64,000 nucleotides of DNA from Termitomyces sp. T153 (Eukaryota; Basidiomycota; Agaricomycetes; Agaricales; Lyophyllaceae). Each line of letters opens with the position of its first letter. The first letter of the stretch is position 1. This document shows, piece by piece, positions 21,725-32,757 of this stretch. The translations under genes were made by a program, and so were the position numbers. The notes beneath the pieces were generated by a model. The model was given only the letters and a program-made list of their open reading frames with translations, was not told where the DNA came from and did not search any database. Location: the NCBI GenBank assembly GCA_018296165.2, contig JACKQL020000007.1, positions 1,116,001-1,180,000 on the forward strand. The letters are read 5' to 3'.

Positions 21725-22922
21725 TGTCACGACTCATTCCCTGGACCCCGTACATTGCCCAACAAACCCCCATCCCCCCGGAACCTCCCCCGACATTTTG
21801 TCAAACTTCCCCAGCACTCCGCGCCTACTCCAGCTAACTCCGATGGCCCCCTGGCCAACTCCAACATCTTCCCCGCAGCCACCAGCACTTCCCCTGGACT
21901 TCCTGAGCCCCTGGGACCACTCCCCTGCTGTGCCTGACCCCATTATATGTCATCAACTCAACACCCTGGATCCCCCAACTTACTCTGGGGTATCACAACA
22001 ACCTCGGAACAGACCGCATTACAATTGATCCCATCAACATATCAATGCAGCCTGCCCTCTGGTCATAACCAACACTCATTGACTCCGTTGAGCTTTGCCA
22101 AGCCTTGCCACCACAGCTGACATCCCCAGAGCTCTTCAGTAGTCAGTATATAAGACACAGAGTAGCTCCTCATACTCTAGTCTTGAGATTACTTACCTAC
22201 CTGCCTTACCTGATGTGTTTCTGATTGTTCTTCTTGTATTTTGTGTTCTGTGTCTTGTTTTTCTTATTCTCAGTCTCCCAATCTTATCTTGTCTCTATTC
22301 CATTATTGTTTCATTATTGTTCCATGTCTCTGCCTGAATCTATTCTCGTTCTCATCTCATCTTTGTCTCATTTTGTTTGACTCCATCTCATCTTGTTTGA
22401 CTCCATCTCATCTTGTTTGACTCCATCTCATCTTGTTTGACTCCGTCTCATCTTGTTCAACTCCATCTCATCTCGTTTGATTCTGTCTATTGTGCTCAAG
22501 CCCTCTCAACCATAATGCCCTCACAAACTCTGCAATTACGATTACAAACCTCTGACACTCTTTCACCAACTCTGGACCTTGCTACATGCTCGGCTCCAAA
22601 CCCTATCAAACCCTGTTGATCCCCCATCAGAACTCTAGCTCTGCTCCCATTATTTGCATAGCCTCCGCCTCCTTCGCACCTGCAATACTCACACATGGAC
22701 TTATGCCTGAACCCTGCCAAGCCCGTCCCCCTTCCCCGCAACTCATCCTCTACTCCTCCAGACCTCTCTGGACTTGCTTGGATCAATTTCCTCTGGCTAT
22801 CCTCACAAGTCCCCAGTGTTTGGAACACCTCTGAGTGCCCGGTTGTCAGTGCAGAGAATCACGTCTGCCTAGTAAGGACTTGCCCAGTGTAGCTGAGCCT
22901 CCATGGTCAGTGGAACCTGACA
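21725..22922 (+). repeat. Plus-oriented gypsy LTR between E1 and E3
   Basis: 1198 bp, TGTCACGACTC to ACCTGACA, with GTATATAAG near 22145 and a TCTTGAGATTAC start region. Flanks GATTC and CCTAT do not match, so it is not a simple solo LTR with a target duplication. It abuts E3 internal sequence in mid-integrase at 22923, so the junction probably reflects recombination between elements. Confidence 0.82.
22372..22480 (+). repeat. 20-bp minisatellite inside the LTR
   Basis: About five tandem copies of a 20-base unit (TTTGACTCCATCTCATCTTG), the later ones with substitutions. It lies downstream of the TATA box, in the same place where other LTRs here carry a 19-base CTCAGTCTCCCGGTCTTAT repeat. Confidence 0.85.
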
Positions 22923-23240
22923 CCTATTCCTGAGCCTGAAGGGTTTCCACTCTATATTCTATGTACAACTCCATGAAAAGCACACTCCAAACCCCTTTTC
23001 CAGGCAACACCCCAGCCAACTGCCCCCTGTTAAAGTCAAGGACAAATACCACTATGAGGTCAACCAAATTCTTAATTCCTGTGTGGTCTGTGGCTGACCC
23101 CAGTACTTGGTCTGCTAGAAGGGCTATGGACCTGAGGACAACACTTGGAAACCCTGAAGACACCTTGACAGAGCCCCCAACAAACTCCAGGACTTCCATT
23201 GATGGCATCCCACCAAGCCCTGAGACCCTCAGGACTAGCA
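22923..23240 (+). pseudogene. E3 integrase C-terminus and chromodomain remnant
   Basis: Reads with breaks as the E4 segment 42915-43230. The chromodomain core YLVC-stop-KGYGPED is near 23105-23140. The stop is TAG in place of the Trp codon, the same stop found in E4. Confidence 0.75.
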
Positions 23241-23474
23241 AACACAGACAGCATCAGGGGGCATAACCCCCACCTCTAGATTCATTAGGAATTCAACTCC
23301 CACAAGTAACCCCCTACATGTTTTCACTTACTCTCTCCCCATCCAATCTCAAACCTCACATACTCAGCAGAATGGCAAGAAATTGTCATATACAAGCTAC
23401 AAAATACAAAATCATATAACTAGGGCTGGAAAAAGTGCAAGATGACAAGAAGGCAGGGCCTGACCACCCCCTCA

Positions 23475-25107
23475 TTACTCCTCCTCCTCCAGGACCCTCC
23501 ACACTACACTCCTAACTAAATCCACCTCTATCTGAGCAACCATGATGGCAAGAACCTCTAGCTGCCTAGGCAATGGCTCTCCTATATTGGTTGCTACCTC
23601 CCACTATGCTCCAGAGTCTGCTGCACTCCTCTGCCGATGTCCTGTCAGCAACTGCCCCATTTGACAAGACCCCTGCTCCAACTCTGGCAGGAGCTCCCCA
23701 GGCATCTATGCCAATCCATCTTGCATTGAGGCATAAGCAGCTGACACCCTGTTGAGGACATGGTGCTGTCAGACCCAGTCTAGATAGCTCCAGATCAGCA
23801 AGATCATAGAAGCAAAGGGCAGAAAGACTCATACATTATCCCCCTCTGCCCTGAGGCCACCTTGTTGGCCAACCATTCCTCTTGCCACCTTCCCACCTCT
23901 GCCCTGGCCCTCTCTGCCTCTGCAGCTGCTTGCTCTGCCTCCACCCTCTGCTCTGCCCATGTCTCTGATTGCACCAACCATTTCTGCAGGCTCTGCACCT
24001 CTAGTGACCCCTTTATGATTGTCCATGTAGCCTCCTCCAGCTCTCCTCACACCAGATCCTGACCCCTCCATGCCTTGTCATGCTCCCACTGAATCTCATC
24101 GTGGTCTTCCATGATCCTTTGGACCTCCTTCTTACATGATGCCAATAGTCAAGACAGTGCCTCTGCCTACTGCTGCCAAAATGTCTCAGGGATTACAGGA
24201 GAGGGAATGGGGCCCCTGCCAGACCCCTCTATCAAGGCTCCTGATGTGGCCATCAACTCCTCTCCTTGCAGCTGCTTGCTAGGCCCTGCCTCTGGAGAGG
24301 GAAATGCCCTCTGCTTCTTCTTGTCATGAATTATGGGAGCCCCCTCCTTCTGCCTGCCCTGCGGGGGTCCCACCTTCATTGTCTGCTCTGCACTGCCTCC
24401 ATTCTCTACTCTGGACCCCCAACCTGACACCTTCCCCTTACACTCCTCAAGTAACTATATGGCCACCCACTCCACATCCTATCCCTGCTCCTCTGACATG
24501 CAGGCTGCCTACCAACTCCACAAGATGGGGCACTTCTTGTGCCTTGACTGACAGGGGATACACACTGATGTGTCCTTCCAGGATCCCAGCACTAGCTCCT
24601 CAAAGTCACAGTGGTTGCCACAGCAAGCACAAAAGGCACACTACAAAATTAAATCAGCTCAACCTTGTTGCAATGGCTCGGAATACTCACCAGAGCCTCC
24701 GTCTGACACCACTGCAAGGTTGGGGGACCCCATGCTCATCCCACTGCCTCCACAAACTTTTCCAGAGTTACCTCTACCTGAGAGACCTGCAACACCTCCA
24801 GCACAACCTGGACCTCCTCTGACCCAAAGTTAGGCTGCAAAGATTGCTCCACCAACACTGAAACCAACCCCACCAGAACTCTGCCTGAGGATGGGACCCC
24901 TAACAGGCCAGCCATGGCTGCAGACAATTCTGTTGGACTAAATCAGCAACTTTGGAGTATAGTAAAAATAGACTCACATTCACAACTATAGTACATCATG
25001 GCAACCTGCCCACAACCACGAGGAGACTCAGACTCTCCTGAGGATGAAGGGTTGGGAGAGGCTGAGGACAATGCTGATGGTGTGGGAGAATAAGCAGAGG
25101 ATGACAT
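23475..25107 (-). pseudogene. E3 accessory gene antisense to gag-pol, Zn-cluster and coiled-coil type
   Basis: Starts MSSSAYSPTPSALSSASPNP, like E4. Intron ends match those of E4: an acceptor CAG before AATTGTCTGCAGCC, an acceptor TTTTGTAG just before the Zn exon, and an acceptor CTAG before the last exon. The exon at 24640-24530 encodes C-x2-C-x6-C-x15-C-x2-C-x6-C with all six cysteines intact. A basic stretch (KKKQRAFPSPEAGPSK), a Glu/Ala-rich coiled coil (QRVEAEQAAAEAERAR) and a C-terminal end WRVLEEEE follow. Several stops (TAG, TGA) interrupt it. The function is unknown; the layout suggests a nuclear DNA-binding protein. Confidence 0.73.
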
Positions 25108-25227
25108 GGTAGAAAGTTAGAGAATCCTGGTGTATGTCTGACCCTTTTAATGACTTGGGAAGAACCTTCTGACAAACAGTGGCCATGCTTCAACTTCATT
25201 CCCCACACTGCCATTGCTTGCTGCAGT

Positions 25228-25320
25228 CTGATCAATATTGCTCAACTTTGATTCCCATGCCCTGCCAATCCCCAAACTACACCCCACATCTCAAGAGTCT
25301 TGATATTGAGGAGGGGGTAA
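25228..25320. promoter_or_regulatory. E3 conserved 3' block and polypurine tract
   Basis: CTGATCAATATTG (25228-25240), preceded by GCTTGCTGCAGT and followed at 25310-25320 by a polypurine tract. This is the E3 version of the block shared by all five 3' ends. A TTTTAAT sequence at 25144-25150 lies about 40 bases upstream of the antisense ATG. Confidence 0.5.
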
Positions 25321-26364
25321 TGTCATGACCCACTCTCTGGACTCCGACATCATTCCCAGCCTGCTCATTCCCCCAGAGTCTCCCTCAACACCCCATCAAA
25401 CTCCCCCAGCCCTCACCTATTCCCCATGCCCCCACTGGGTAACTCTGATGCCTCTCTGGCAAACTCCAATGGCCTTCTAACCAACTCTGACACCTTCTCT
25501 GCAGCCACCAACACTTCCCCTGAGCCCCTGGAACCCTCCCCCATCATTCCTGGCCCAATTCTATGCCTGTGACCCACTGCCCTAGTTCACCTGACCTGCT
25601 CTGGCGCATCACAACAACTCTGGAGCAGCCCACATTCCCAGCTGATCCCATCAGAATATCACTGTGGTCTGCTCCTTGATTATACCTGACACCTATCAAC
25701 TCCACACAGCTCTGTTGAAACCCACCACCATTCCCACTACTCTCCAGAGCTACTCAGTAGTCAGTATATAAGTCCTAGAATAACTCCTCATACTCTAGTC
25801 TTGATATTACATTAACTGGTTACTTGTGTCTCATGTTTCTTTCTGTCTCTGTTTTTATTTTGTCTCAAATCTATCTTTTTCTCTGTCTCATCTTGCCTTG
25901 TCTCCGTCTCATCTCAATTGTCTTTATTTCCTTTGTTTCTCCAAGTTCTTTCCATCTCTGATGTCAATATGAACTCTGCACATGCGCTATGAACCCCAAA
26001 CATTCTTATGACCACTCCAGATCTCAATCTTTGCTTGGCCCTGGAACCCATCAAGTCTTAATTGATTCCCTGTCAAACTCTGGCTCTGCCCCCATCACTA
26101 GCAAAGCCTCCATTTGCCCTGCAATCTATTCACGCACTTACAAACTTGTTCCTGATGCCCACCCAAGCCCAATGCTAATATACTTGGTCTTAGACTTCCC
26201 TGGACTGCTCCAGACTTGCTTGGACCACTTCCCCTAGCTTCCCCTCACAAGTCCCTCCACTCTGCACCAACCCCAGAGTGCTAGGTTATAAGCGCAGAAC
26301 ATTGCATCTGCCTAGTAAGGATTTGCCAGTGTAGCTGAGCCCCTGTGGTCAGTGGAACCTGACA
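25321..26364 (+). repeat. E3 3' LTR
   Basis: 1044 bp, TGTCATGACC to ACCTGACA, with GTATATAAG near 25765 and AGTCTTGATATTA about 32 bases on. It is followed by TATGT and KDZ transposase sequence, so E3 inserted in or next to the KDZ element. No matching duplication can be shown because the 5' end of E3 is lost. Confidence 0.87.
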
Positions 26365-28280
26365 TATGTGACATTACTGGAGTTGTTGCAACAGCATGCA
26401 CTTGCCATGGCTGCTTTGCTCCCAACAGCATGACAAACTTAACCTGTGGTGAAGGACAAGTGTATACAGACTTTTCTATCACACATGCATTGAAGATGAC
26501 CAACATAGAATCTATTAAGCATCTCTTGCTGGTATATGACATAGCATGCCAGTGGTGTGTCAAGTTTTTTGAATGATTAGCAGAGGCAGGAGAAGTTTTA
26601 CCAGATAATCTACTGATTGACTATGCAATTGGCCTCTTTCATGTCCATGGCCACAAAGAAAATTGCTTTTTCCACTTTGCCCCATCCTTTATTCTAGGAG
26701 TTGGCCACATTGCTTGGGAGATGATTGAAAGTCTTTGGTCTACTCTCAATGAAGTTCTACAGATGGCACAAACTGCTACTCTTGCACATTGGGCAGAAAT
26801 CCTCAACATTTATATGTGTGACTCCAACTAGAAAAAGTTACTTGATATGGTTCCTTCCTTATGCTGAAAATACTTGACAGCCATTGAGATGAGGCTGCTG
26901 TTCATTATTTTGCTGAACAGTCTACAGAAATCTCAGTGAGAGCTGATATCAAGCTGGGAGGCTGAGATCACCATTGCTGAAAGTCCAAGGGACCAAGACA
27001 AAAAGGCAATGGACATTCTTAAGGCTCAGACCATAGGCCTCCAAGCAAGACATGGTGGTAATTTGGTAGACACTAGATCAGAAGCTGGGGGCCAGATGCC
27101 AGATACTGATACATTCTGGATCCAACTTGCACTTGACATTGAAGAATGGCAGTGAGTCAAACCCAGATGGTTTCACCACTGTTACACTAAGTGTTATATC
27201 AGGATTGCATTACAAGATCATGTCTGTCAGATGAGTTGGCAGGCATGAGAGGATGAGCAACAAAAGGTTGAAGTAGATAGAGGATTGTTAAGGGTTCAAC
27301 TGAATGTCCTGGCTGCTTTTCAAGCCAAGCATGGTTATTTTTCCAGTTCACAAAGGACTACACCACTTGAGGTGGATGAGATTCCTGGTGCATTTGATGA
27401 AGAAATGTCAGATCACAATGAAACATTGCCATATTCAGCAGCAAACCTGTTAGCTGGACTGGATATGCTGTTGGAACTGGATTCTGCTGCACTAGAAGAC
27501 TTTGAAATATCCTTGCCATCAACAATTGCTAGTGATTGCTCAGAGCACTGCAAGAGCTCATTGCCAAAAGATCTTTCATATATTCTCATGTTGTCTGGGT
27601 TTCTCCAAGCAAAAGTGCCAAAACCTGAGCCAGGGCATCAATTGACAAAATTCAGGCAGCCATTTCCATCAAAGCCAGGGCCTATGGAAAATGTCACAGT
27701 GCTCTTATGCAATTAGGCATAGATTCTACATTCAACAAAGAATATTATTTTCTGCAGAAAGCAGAACTTGCAGCAAGCATGGCTATATGTGATCCAAGTA
27801 TTCCTGGATCATCAAGAATAAGGGTTTCTTAGATATAGCAAGCTAATCCAGATATGGAAGATGACCCTGAAACTCTCTGTGAATGTAAGTTGCTTTTTGC
27901 TCAGATATCTGTTATATCATTCTCAATCTGCCTGCCAATTCTGTTCATTCACCATATCTGTTCATTTCTTGTCAATGCATTGGCCCACTTTCCTCTTCAA
28001 TTTTCTGGTATCAAATTCATAACCAATCTCACCAGTCCATTGGGTGCACTACCTCTGTGCAAGTGCACAACAAAACAAATGGACAGAAGAATGTCAGCTT
28101 GAGACTAGTAAAATGGAATGGACTGTTTGCTATTTCCTCAAGCAGGCAGAAATCTGGTCCTAGAGGAGCATGTCAGCCAAGAAGAAAGGCCTCCAAGCCT
28201 ATGCTGACAAAAAGGTGGCCATGTAACATGAACTGAGTTCTTTGGCAATTTATAAGTTCAGAAGGGTATACAATGATTTT
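26365..28280 (+). pseudogene. KDZ-family transposase, 5'-truncated and broken
   Basis: Conserved KDZ segments read in order: CTCHGCFAPNSMTNL then GEGQVYTDFSI (26395-26480), LLLVYDIACQWCVKFFE (26525-26573), LFHVHGHKENCFFHFAPSF then GVGHIAWEMIESLWSTLNEV (26630-26755), a C-terminal LPSTIASDCSEH region (27510-27550), and MEWTVCYFLKQAEIWS (28110-28160). These place it with the Kyakuja-Dileera-Zisupton DNA transposons common in agaricomycetes. Stops and frameshifts break it throughout. The N-terminal part and terminal repeats are not seen. Nearly free of CpG. Confidence 0.85.
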
Positions 28281-28803
28281 ACACCTCAAAGGGCAACAAC
28301 ACCTTTGTAATGGAGAGTGCGGTGGGATAAACAAATGGCTAATTATGCCATATATACCAGATTTGCCATGCACATCCCATCCACCATGCCAGATTCACTA
28401 TGCACATCATATCCACCATGCCAACTAGAACTGCCCTTTCCATAGTAGATTTGCAACCTTACTACTTTGGGACAATGTCATGTGTAGTCTACATTGTTGA
28501 TTCTGCTGCTGTAAAAGTCCTACTTTCCACAACTACTAGCTCACAACTGTGCTAGATCCTTATAGCTTTGCACTCTTACATGGCCTCTACTGCTGCTCTA
28601 TGAACCCAAGCCCCAGTTGACCAATGGTCACTGAGTCTCCAAAAACTGATATTTTATGTTGAATCAAAGGTATGTGCAGCACTTGCCATTTATGACAACC
28701 TTGAGGAACACAAGGATCATAGGTGGATGTTACAACACTTGGATAAAGCATTGGTAAAGTGTCTTGGATTGCAATGTAGTTTATCTGATATCTGGGCTAG
28801 AAC
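28281..28803. other. Non-coding stretch after the KDZ relic
   Basis: AT-rich, CpG-poor sequence with short open segments only. A tandem-like phrase (GCCAGATTTGCC...CACATC) near 28348-28410 is repeated about twice. No domain, RNA gene or terminal repeat was recognised. Confidence 0.4.
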
Positions 28804-30610
28804 TATATTCTCCTAAATCTGGGTATAGCAGCATTAAACAACATCAAATACAATGTTCCAGACCTCATCATATGTCTGAGCTGTTGGTACTCTCTGGCAG
28901 ACAGAGATGACATCCCTCAAGAAGTCCAAAAGTCCTTTCAGGCATGGACAGTTCCCACCCATCCAGGTCAAGTTGTGCATTGGTATGGCTGTGATTGGTG
29001 GAACTATATAGGTATTGAGACTGAGCACCTAACTGATGAGACTGTGGAGGGTTGTCTCCTTATCTATCAAAATGCAACTTGCAATGAAAAATTGTCAAGA
29101 CAAAGCAGTGTCCACTGGAAAGCCCTTTTGGCTCTAGACAGGTTCCAATCAGCAGCTGAACCAAAATTTCTGTTGACAGCAAATGACCTCATCTGCCAAT
29201 TTTCAAGTCTGTCTGCCAGACCCAGCTCTGCTCATCTCTCTAGTGCCAATTCTACTGTGCCATCACACTTAGGAGAACTCACTAGTATTGACTCAATCAC
29301 CGATTCCATGAATAGCAATGGTGCAATACTATCTGACTGTGCCTCTCCAACCTCTGTGCCTGACACTCAATCACCTGCATGGCCTCCATCAATGCTTGAC
29401 ACCACTATTGATCCTTTCAATCCACACCATCCATTCCACCACCTCTTCCTTAAAAGTAGGAAGAATTCTGGGCTCATCCATCACCCTACAAAGAAATCAT
29501 CTGCTATTCAAGCACAAGCACAGTCTCAATCACTTTCCCATCCCATTTCCCTTGTTTGGCAGAGCTTCTTCTCACTGGCACAAAATGATGAGGAATGGAT
29601 GGATGTTGAGAATCCATCATTTGATGATCCAGACCTCAGGAGTATGACTTTCGAGTCATACCAGTTCAACAACATTCCATCTCTGTTTCATGCTGAGAAA
29701 AGTGGATTTGATGAGGAACACCTCCTGCCACTCTTCATTGCATCAAACAACAGGTCAGACAGTGGAGGGGAGCCAGATAACAGCAGGCTTCTTCCTCTGT
29801 TTATGGTGATGGATGACAAGTCTGACAAGGAGGTGATATCTGACAATGGCAATGTACTGAGAGATGATAGTCTTCCTTCCCTTTTCATTGCATTGGATGT
29901 TGGATCTAACAACAGAACTTCAATTGCCAGATCTGGAGATAATGTACTGGCAAATATAATGTACATCTACATAGTGGACCAACCTGCCAGAGAGATCCCC
30001 CCCCTCATTATTCCACCAGGACTATCACCAAATTCTGCAATGGATAGTGATTCTGCACCATCTTTATTCATTCCAAATCACAATTCACATTCATCAGATA
30101 GTGACTTTGCAACAGATACCAAACATGGACCAGCCTGCTTGACTCCATTGGATGATGAAAGTTCATCTGGTACTCCCCCTATTCCTTAGGGGAATGATGT
30201 GGAGGAGTGGAAAAGATATGATGAAAGAGTAACACCACATGAGGACAAGAGATGCATTGAGATGCTGTACTAGAAATGTGAGGCAATCTGCATCATTTAC
30301 TTGGCAGATCTAATTGTTTCTGACAGAACAAGCTTTCTGGCAAGCAAAAGATCATGGCAAATGTAGGCCCATTAGCCCTTTCACCCCAGCCAACTTTGCT
30401 GACAATTCTGATGTTTTCTCAGAAACTTCAACTCCATCAAGCATGACATTAAGTGTTGTAGGAACCCTTCCAGAGGATCCATCAAGCATGACATTAAGTG
30501 TTGTAGGAACCCTTCCAGAGGATCTATATACCCCACTTGACTTTGAGTATATAAGTGACACTGGTTTCTTCTTGGATTTGGGATCAGAACTTGGAGGATG
30601 GAGCCATTGA
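28804..30610 (+). pseudogene. Unknown protein with repeated PxLFI motifs, broken
   Basis: One frame is open from 28804 to 30189 (first ATG 28975, 404 residues). After that TAG the frame reads on as GNDVEEWKRYDERVTPHEDK, and a frame change carries it to 30610 (LGSELGGWSH), so the gene was longer. The N-terminal part is Trp-rich (WYGCDWWNYIG). The middle is Ser/Pro-rich, and the C-terminal part has acidic spacers with five hydrophobic motifs: IPSLFH, LLPLFIA, LLPLFMV, LPSLFIA and APSLFIP. A 15-residue unit near the end is duplicated. I do not recognise the family. It may belong to the neighbouring KDZ element or be a decayed host gene. Confidence 0.45.
30434..30523 (+). repeat. 45-bp tandem duplication in the unknown gene
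   Basis: Two perfect or near-perfect copies, period 45 bases, starting CCATCAAGCATGACATTAAG. Because 45 is a multiple of three, it duplicates the peptide PSSMTLSVVGTLPED in frame. Confidence 0.92.
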
Positions 30611-30699
30611 TGTAGATGGAATCCCTGTAAATATGAAGAGAAAAGATGAAAAAAAGATGCTGCAGCCACACTGCTGATAGGAGAAATGAGAGTACACTG

Positions 30700-31800
30700 T
30701 GGTGTCAGTAGAAATGGGCACACCAGATTCACAAGCCCTGCCAGAAGGGCCAGTTCTGGAAGGCCTCTGGCAGTGGAAATAGGTATACACTGAGCCACTG
30801 GTGGCTACTGCCAGAAGGCCTCTGGCAGCAGAAATAAGTATACACTGGACAGGACCACCAGGGAAAAGTGTTGCATCCACAGGAATTTACAAAACTTGAA
30901 GCTAAAAAACATTTAAAGCCTTCAAATATTATGTGCAATAGTGGAAATCAAACAGAAAAAAACTCATTGCAAATTACTAGGCCAAGGGAGGGAATCAAAT
31001 CCTAGGCTTGACAGGTGGAGTGTGGCTTAACCAACAATCCAAACCATCAATCCATGGTGGCTCACAATAGCACATCATTATAGGCATTTGCTGGAACAAA
31101 TAATTGTCAATTAAAATGATGACTAAAAAACCTTTTGTCAACTATAGAATATCAAGCAAGGAATTCAAACCACTAAAGCATAGTGCTTTGGAAAGATAAG
31201 CCAGCTGCAAGCATATGTTGTAGCAAAGAGTGGACAATTAACAACAAATTTATAGACAACAAATGTCAAGCAAGGGATTTGAATCCTCAACCTGAGCATA
31301 TAAGACTGCAGACATTGGCAGAGCTCCAATGTTCTAACCCATTAAACCACAAGGGCCTGTTATATCAGGCAAGTTAATTATGAAACAAACAATGGTTGAT
31401 TCAAATGATGACAAAAAAAGTTTATACCAGAATGTCAACCAAGGGATTCAAATCCTCAGCCTAAGCATATGAGGCTGCAGACATCAGCAGACCTCTAACA
31501 TTCAAACCCATTAAGCCACATGGGCCTGCTATATTAAGCAAATTAAGAGCATCTGTAGAGCACTGCAGAAATCAAGGATTTGGCAGGTAGCCAGCCTGAA
31601 TACCCAAACCATGAGAGCATTTTGCTTTAGAGTGTGCCTAAATATTGGTTAGAGCACAGGAAAAAAAGTGCAATAAATAAAATCAAAGACCAAATCAGTA
31701 GACAATTGTCAGATCAGGGAGTTGAACCCTCATCCTGACAGAGAGAAGTATAACCTGATGGCATTTTGAACCACTAAGCCATGATACTATACTAAGAATG
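30700..31800 (-). repeat. Array 1 of degenerate tRNA-like units (SINE-like)
   Basis: Read on the minus strand, at least four units carry an A-box-like TGGCTTAATGGGTTAGAA and, 50-60 bases later, a B-box-like GGATTCAAATCC or GGGTTCAACTCCC. They lie at about 30980-31066, 31264-31366, 31432-31536 and 31700-31792. The best B boxes are 31274-31288 and 31715-31730. Spacing suggests tRNAs with a long variable arm. None folds into a convincing functional tRNA by eye. The left part (30720-30890) has two copies of a CCAGAAGGCCTCTGGCAG-type phrase. The same composite recurs at 60040-61240. Confidence 0.6.
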
Positions 31801-32530
31801 AGATTTTGATGAATCATTTGTGGAGTGCCCTGATCATTGGCATGGTCATTTTCACCAGGCTTGCAATGGATGAACAGTTCTGTGATGGCTTCTTGCCCCT
31901 ACAAAAATGCATCTGTGACAGCTTCCTATACCTGACACTTTGACAGATATCTATACAGACAAACCAAGAGCTTTTGAACAGAAACACATCTGTAACAGGT
32001 ATGCTTTTATGATGGGATCTGGTGATGGACAAAAAAATCAACAATGGAGTGGCCTAGAAAGCTAGCTAACAGAACTGCTTTTGGCAATGGATGTGATATA
32101 GCAACAGAAAGTGGAGACAATGGAAAGAGTTATATGATGGCACACACCAGCTGATGGAATGGCTTTTTGCAATGGATGTGATATAGCAACGAAAAACAGA
32201 CAGTGGAGACAATGGAAAGAGTTATATGATAGCACACACCAGCTAACAGAATCGCTTTTTGCAATGGAAAGTGGACAGTGGCTGTCTTCTGATACTATTG
32301 ACAACAATACAATGTATGACTCCTGCAAACCAAGAGGGCAGTCAAAGATGTCTGCTCAGAGTGTTTATGATTGACACATTGTAACATTGCAATAGCACCA
32401 TTGCAAATGTTATATTGTTAACTTCTGCTACAATGCAGAGGACTGCACTGGACATGTAGCATACAATACAAAACATGTTCCGCTACAACATTTGACACAT
32501 GCACTTGCAGTGCCCTACTCCAGTAACAGT
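31800..32530. repeat. Segment repeated at 61240-61790, no gene
   Basis: Matches 61240-61790 in the same orientation, with shared phrases such as ATGCAGAGGACT, GGACATGTA and ACATGCACTTG. It contains a tandem repeat of about 95 bases at 32069-32272 (units starting near 32070, 32157 and 32255, sharing GCAATGGATGTGATATAGCA), which the second copy lacks. CpG-poor, with no long coding frame of its own. Confidence 0.7.
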
Positions 32531-32729
32531 TGGTCATAGGTGAGCCTCAGTCCCAAGTCACAAGTACATATGACCTAATTCTATAGTGGAAAAGGTAACT
32601 ACACACAATCATAAGGACAAAGACTAGGGGGGAAAAGGTGACTACACATAGTGGTAAGGACAAAGACTAGAGGGGGTGGCTATGCTGCTAAGTCCAAAAT
32701 AGGCCAGAGGGCCCAGTCCATTACATCTA
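32531..32729. other. Spacer left of the pogo element
   Basis: Contains a short duplicated phrase (GGTAACTACACACA and GGTGACTACACATA, each followed by AAGGACAAAGACTAG) at 32590-32670. No gene seen. It ends with the TA dinucleotide that flanks the transposon. Confidence 0.5.
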
Positions 32730-32757
32730 CAGTAAAACCTCTTATATCCCATGGCCC
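32730..32757 (+). repeat. Pogo left terminal inverted repeat
   Basis: CAGTAAAACCTCTTATATCC and eight further bases to CATGGCCC. It pairs with 54414-54441, differing at three of 28 positions. Flanked outside by TA. Confidence 0.9.

Larger units (their letters stand above)
22923..26364 (+). mobile_element. E3: 3' end of a gypsy element, plus strand
   Basis: Holds the chromodomain end of pol (22923-23240), the antisense accessory gene (23475-25107), the conserved 3' block, a polypurine tract (GAGGAGGGGG before 25321) and a complete 3' LTR. Everything upstream of the chromodomain is missing. E4 is its closest full-length relative. Moderately to strongly CpG-depleted. Confidence 0.85.

Noticed and set aside
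21725..22922. Ordinary solo LTR insertion
   Set aside because: The five bases on each side differ (GATTC and CCTAT) and the right flank is mid-integrase E3 sequence, so a rearrangement fits better.
31264..31366. A functional tRNA gene
   Set aside because: A-box and B-box-like sequences are present, but the acceptor stem and anticodon arm do not pair convincingly and the unit recurs in decayed form, so it is listed as a tRNA-like repeat.
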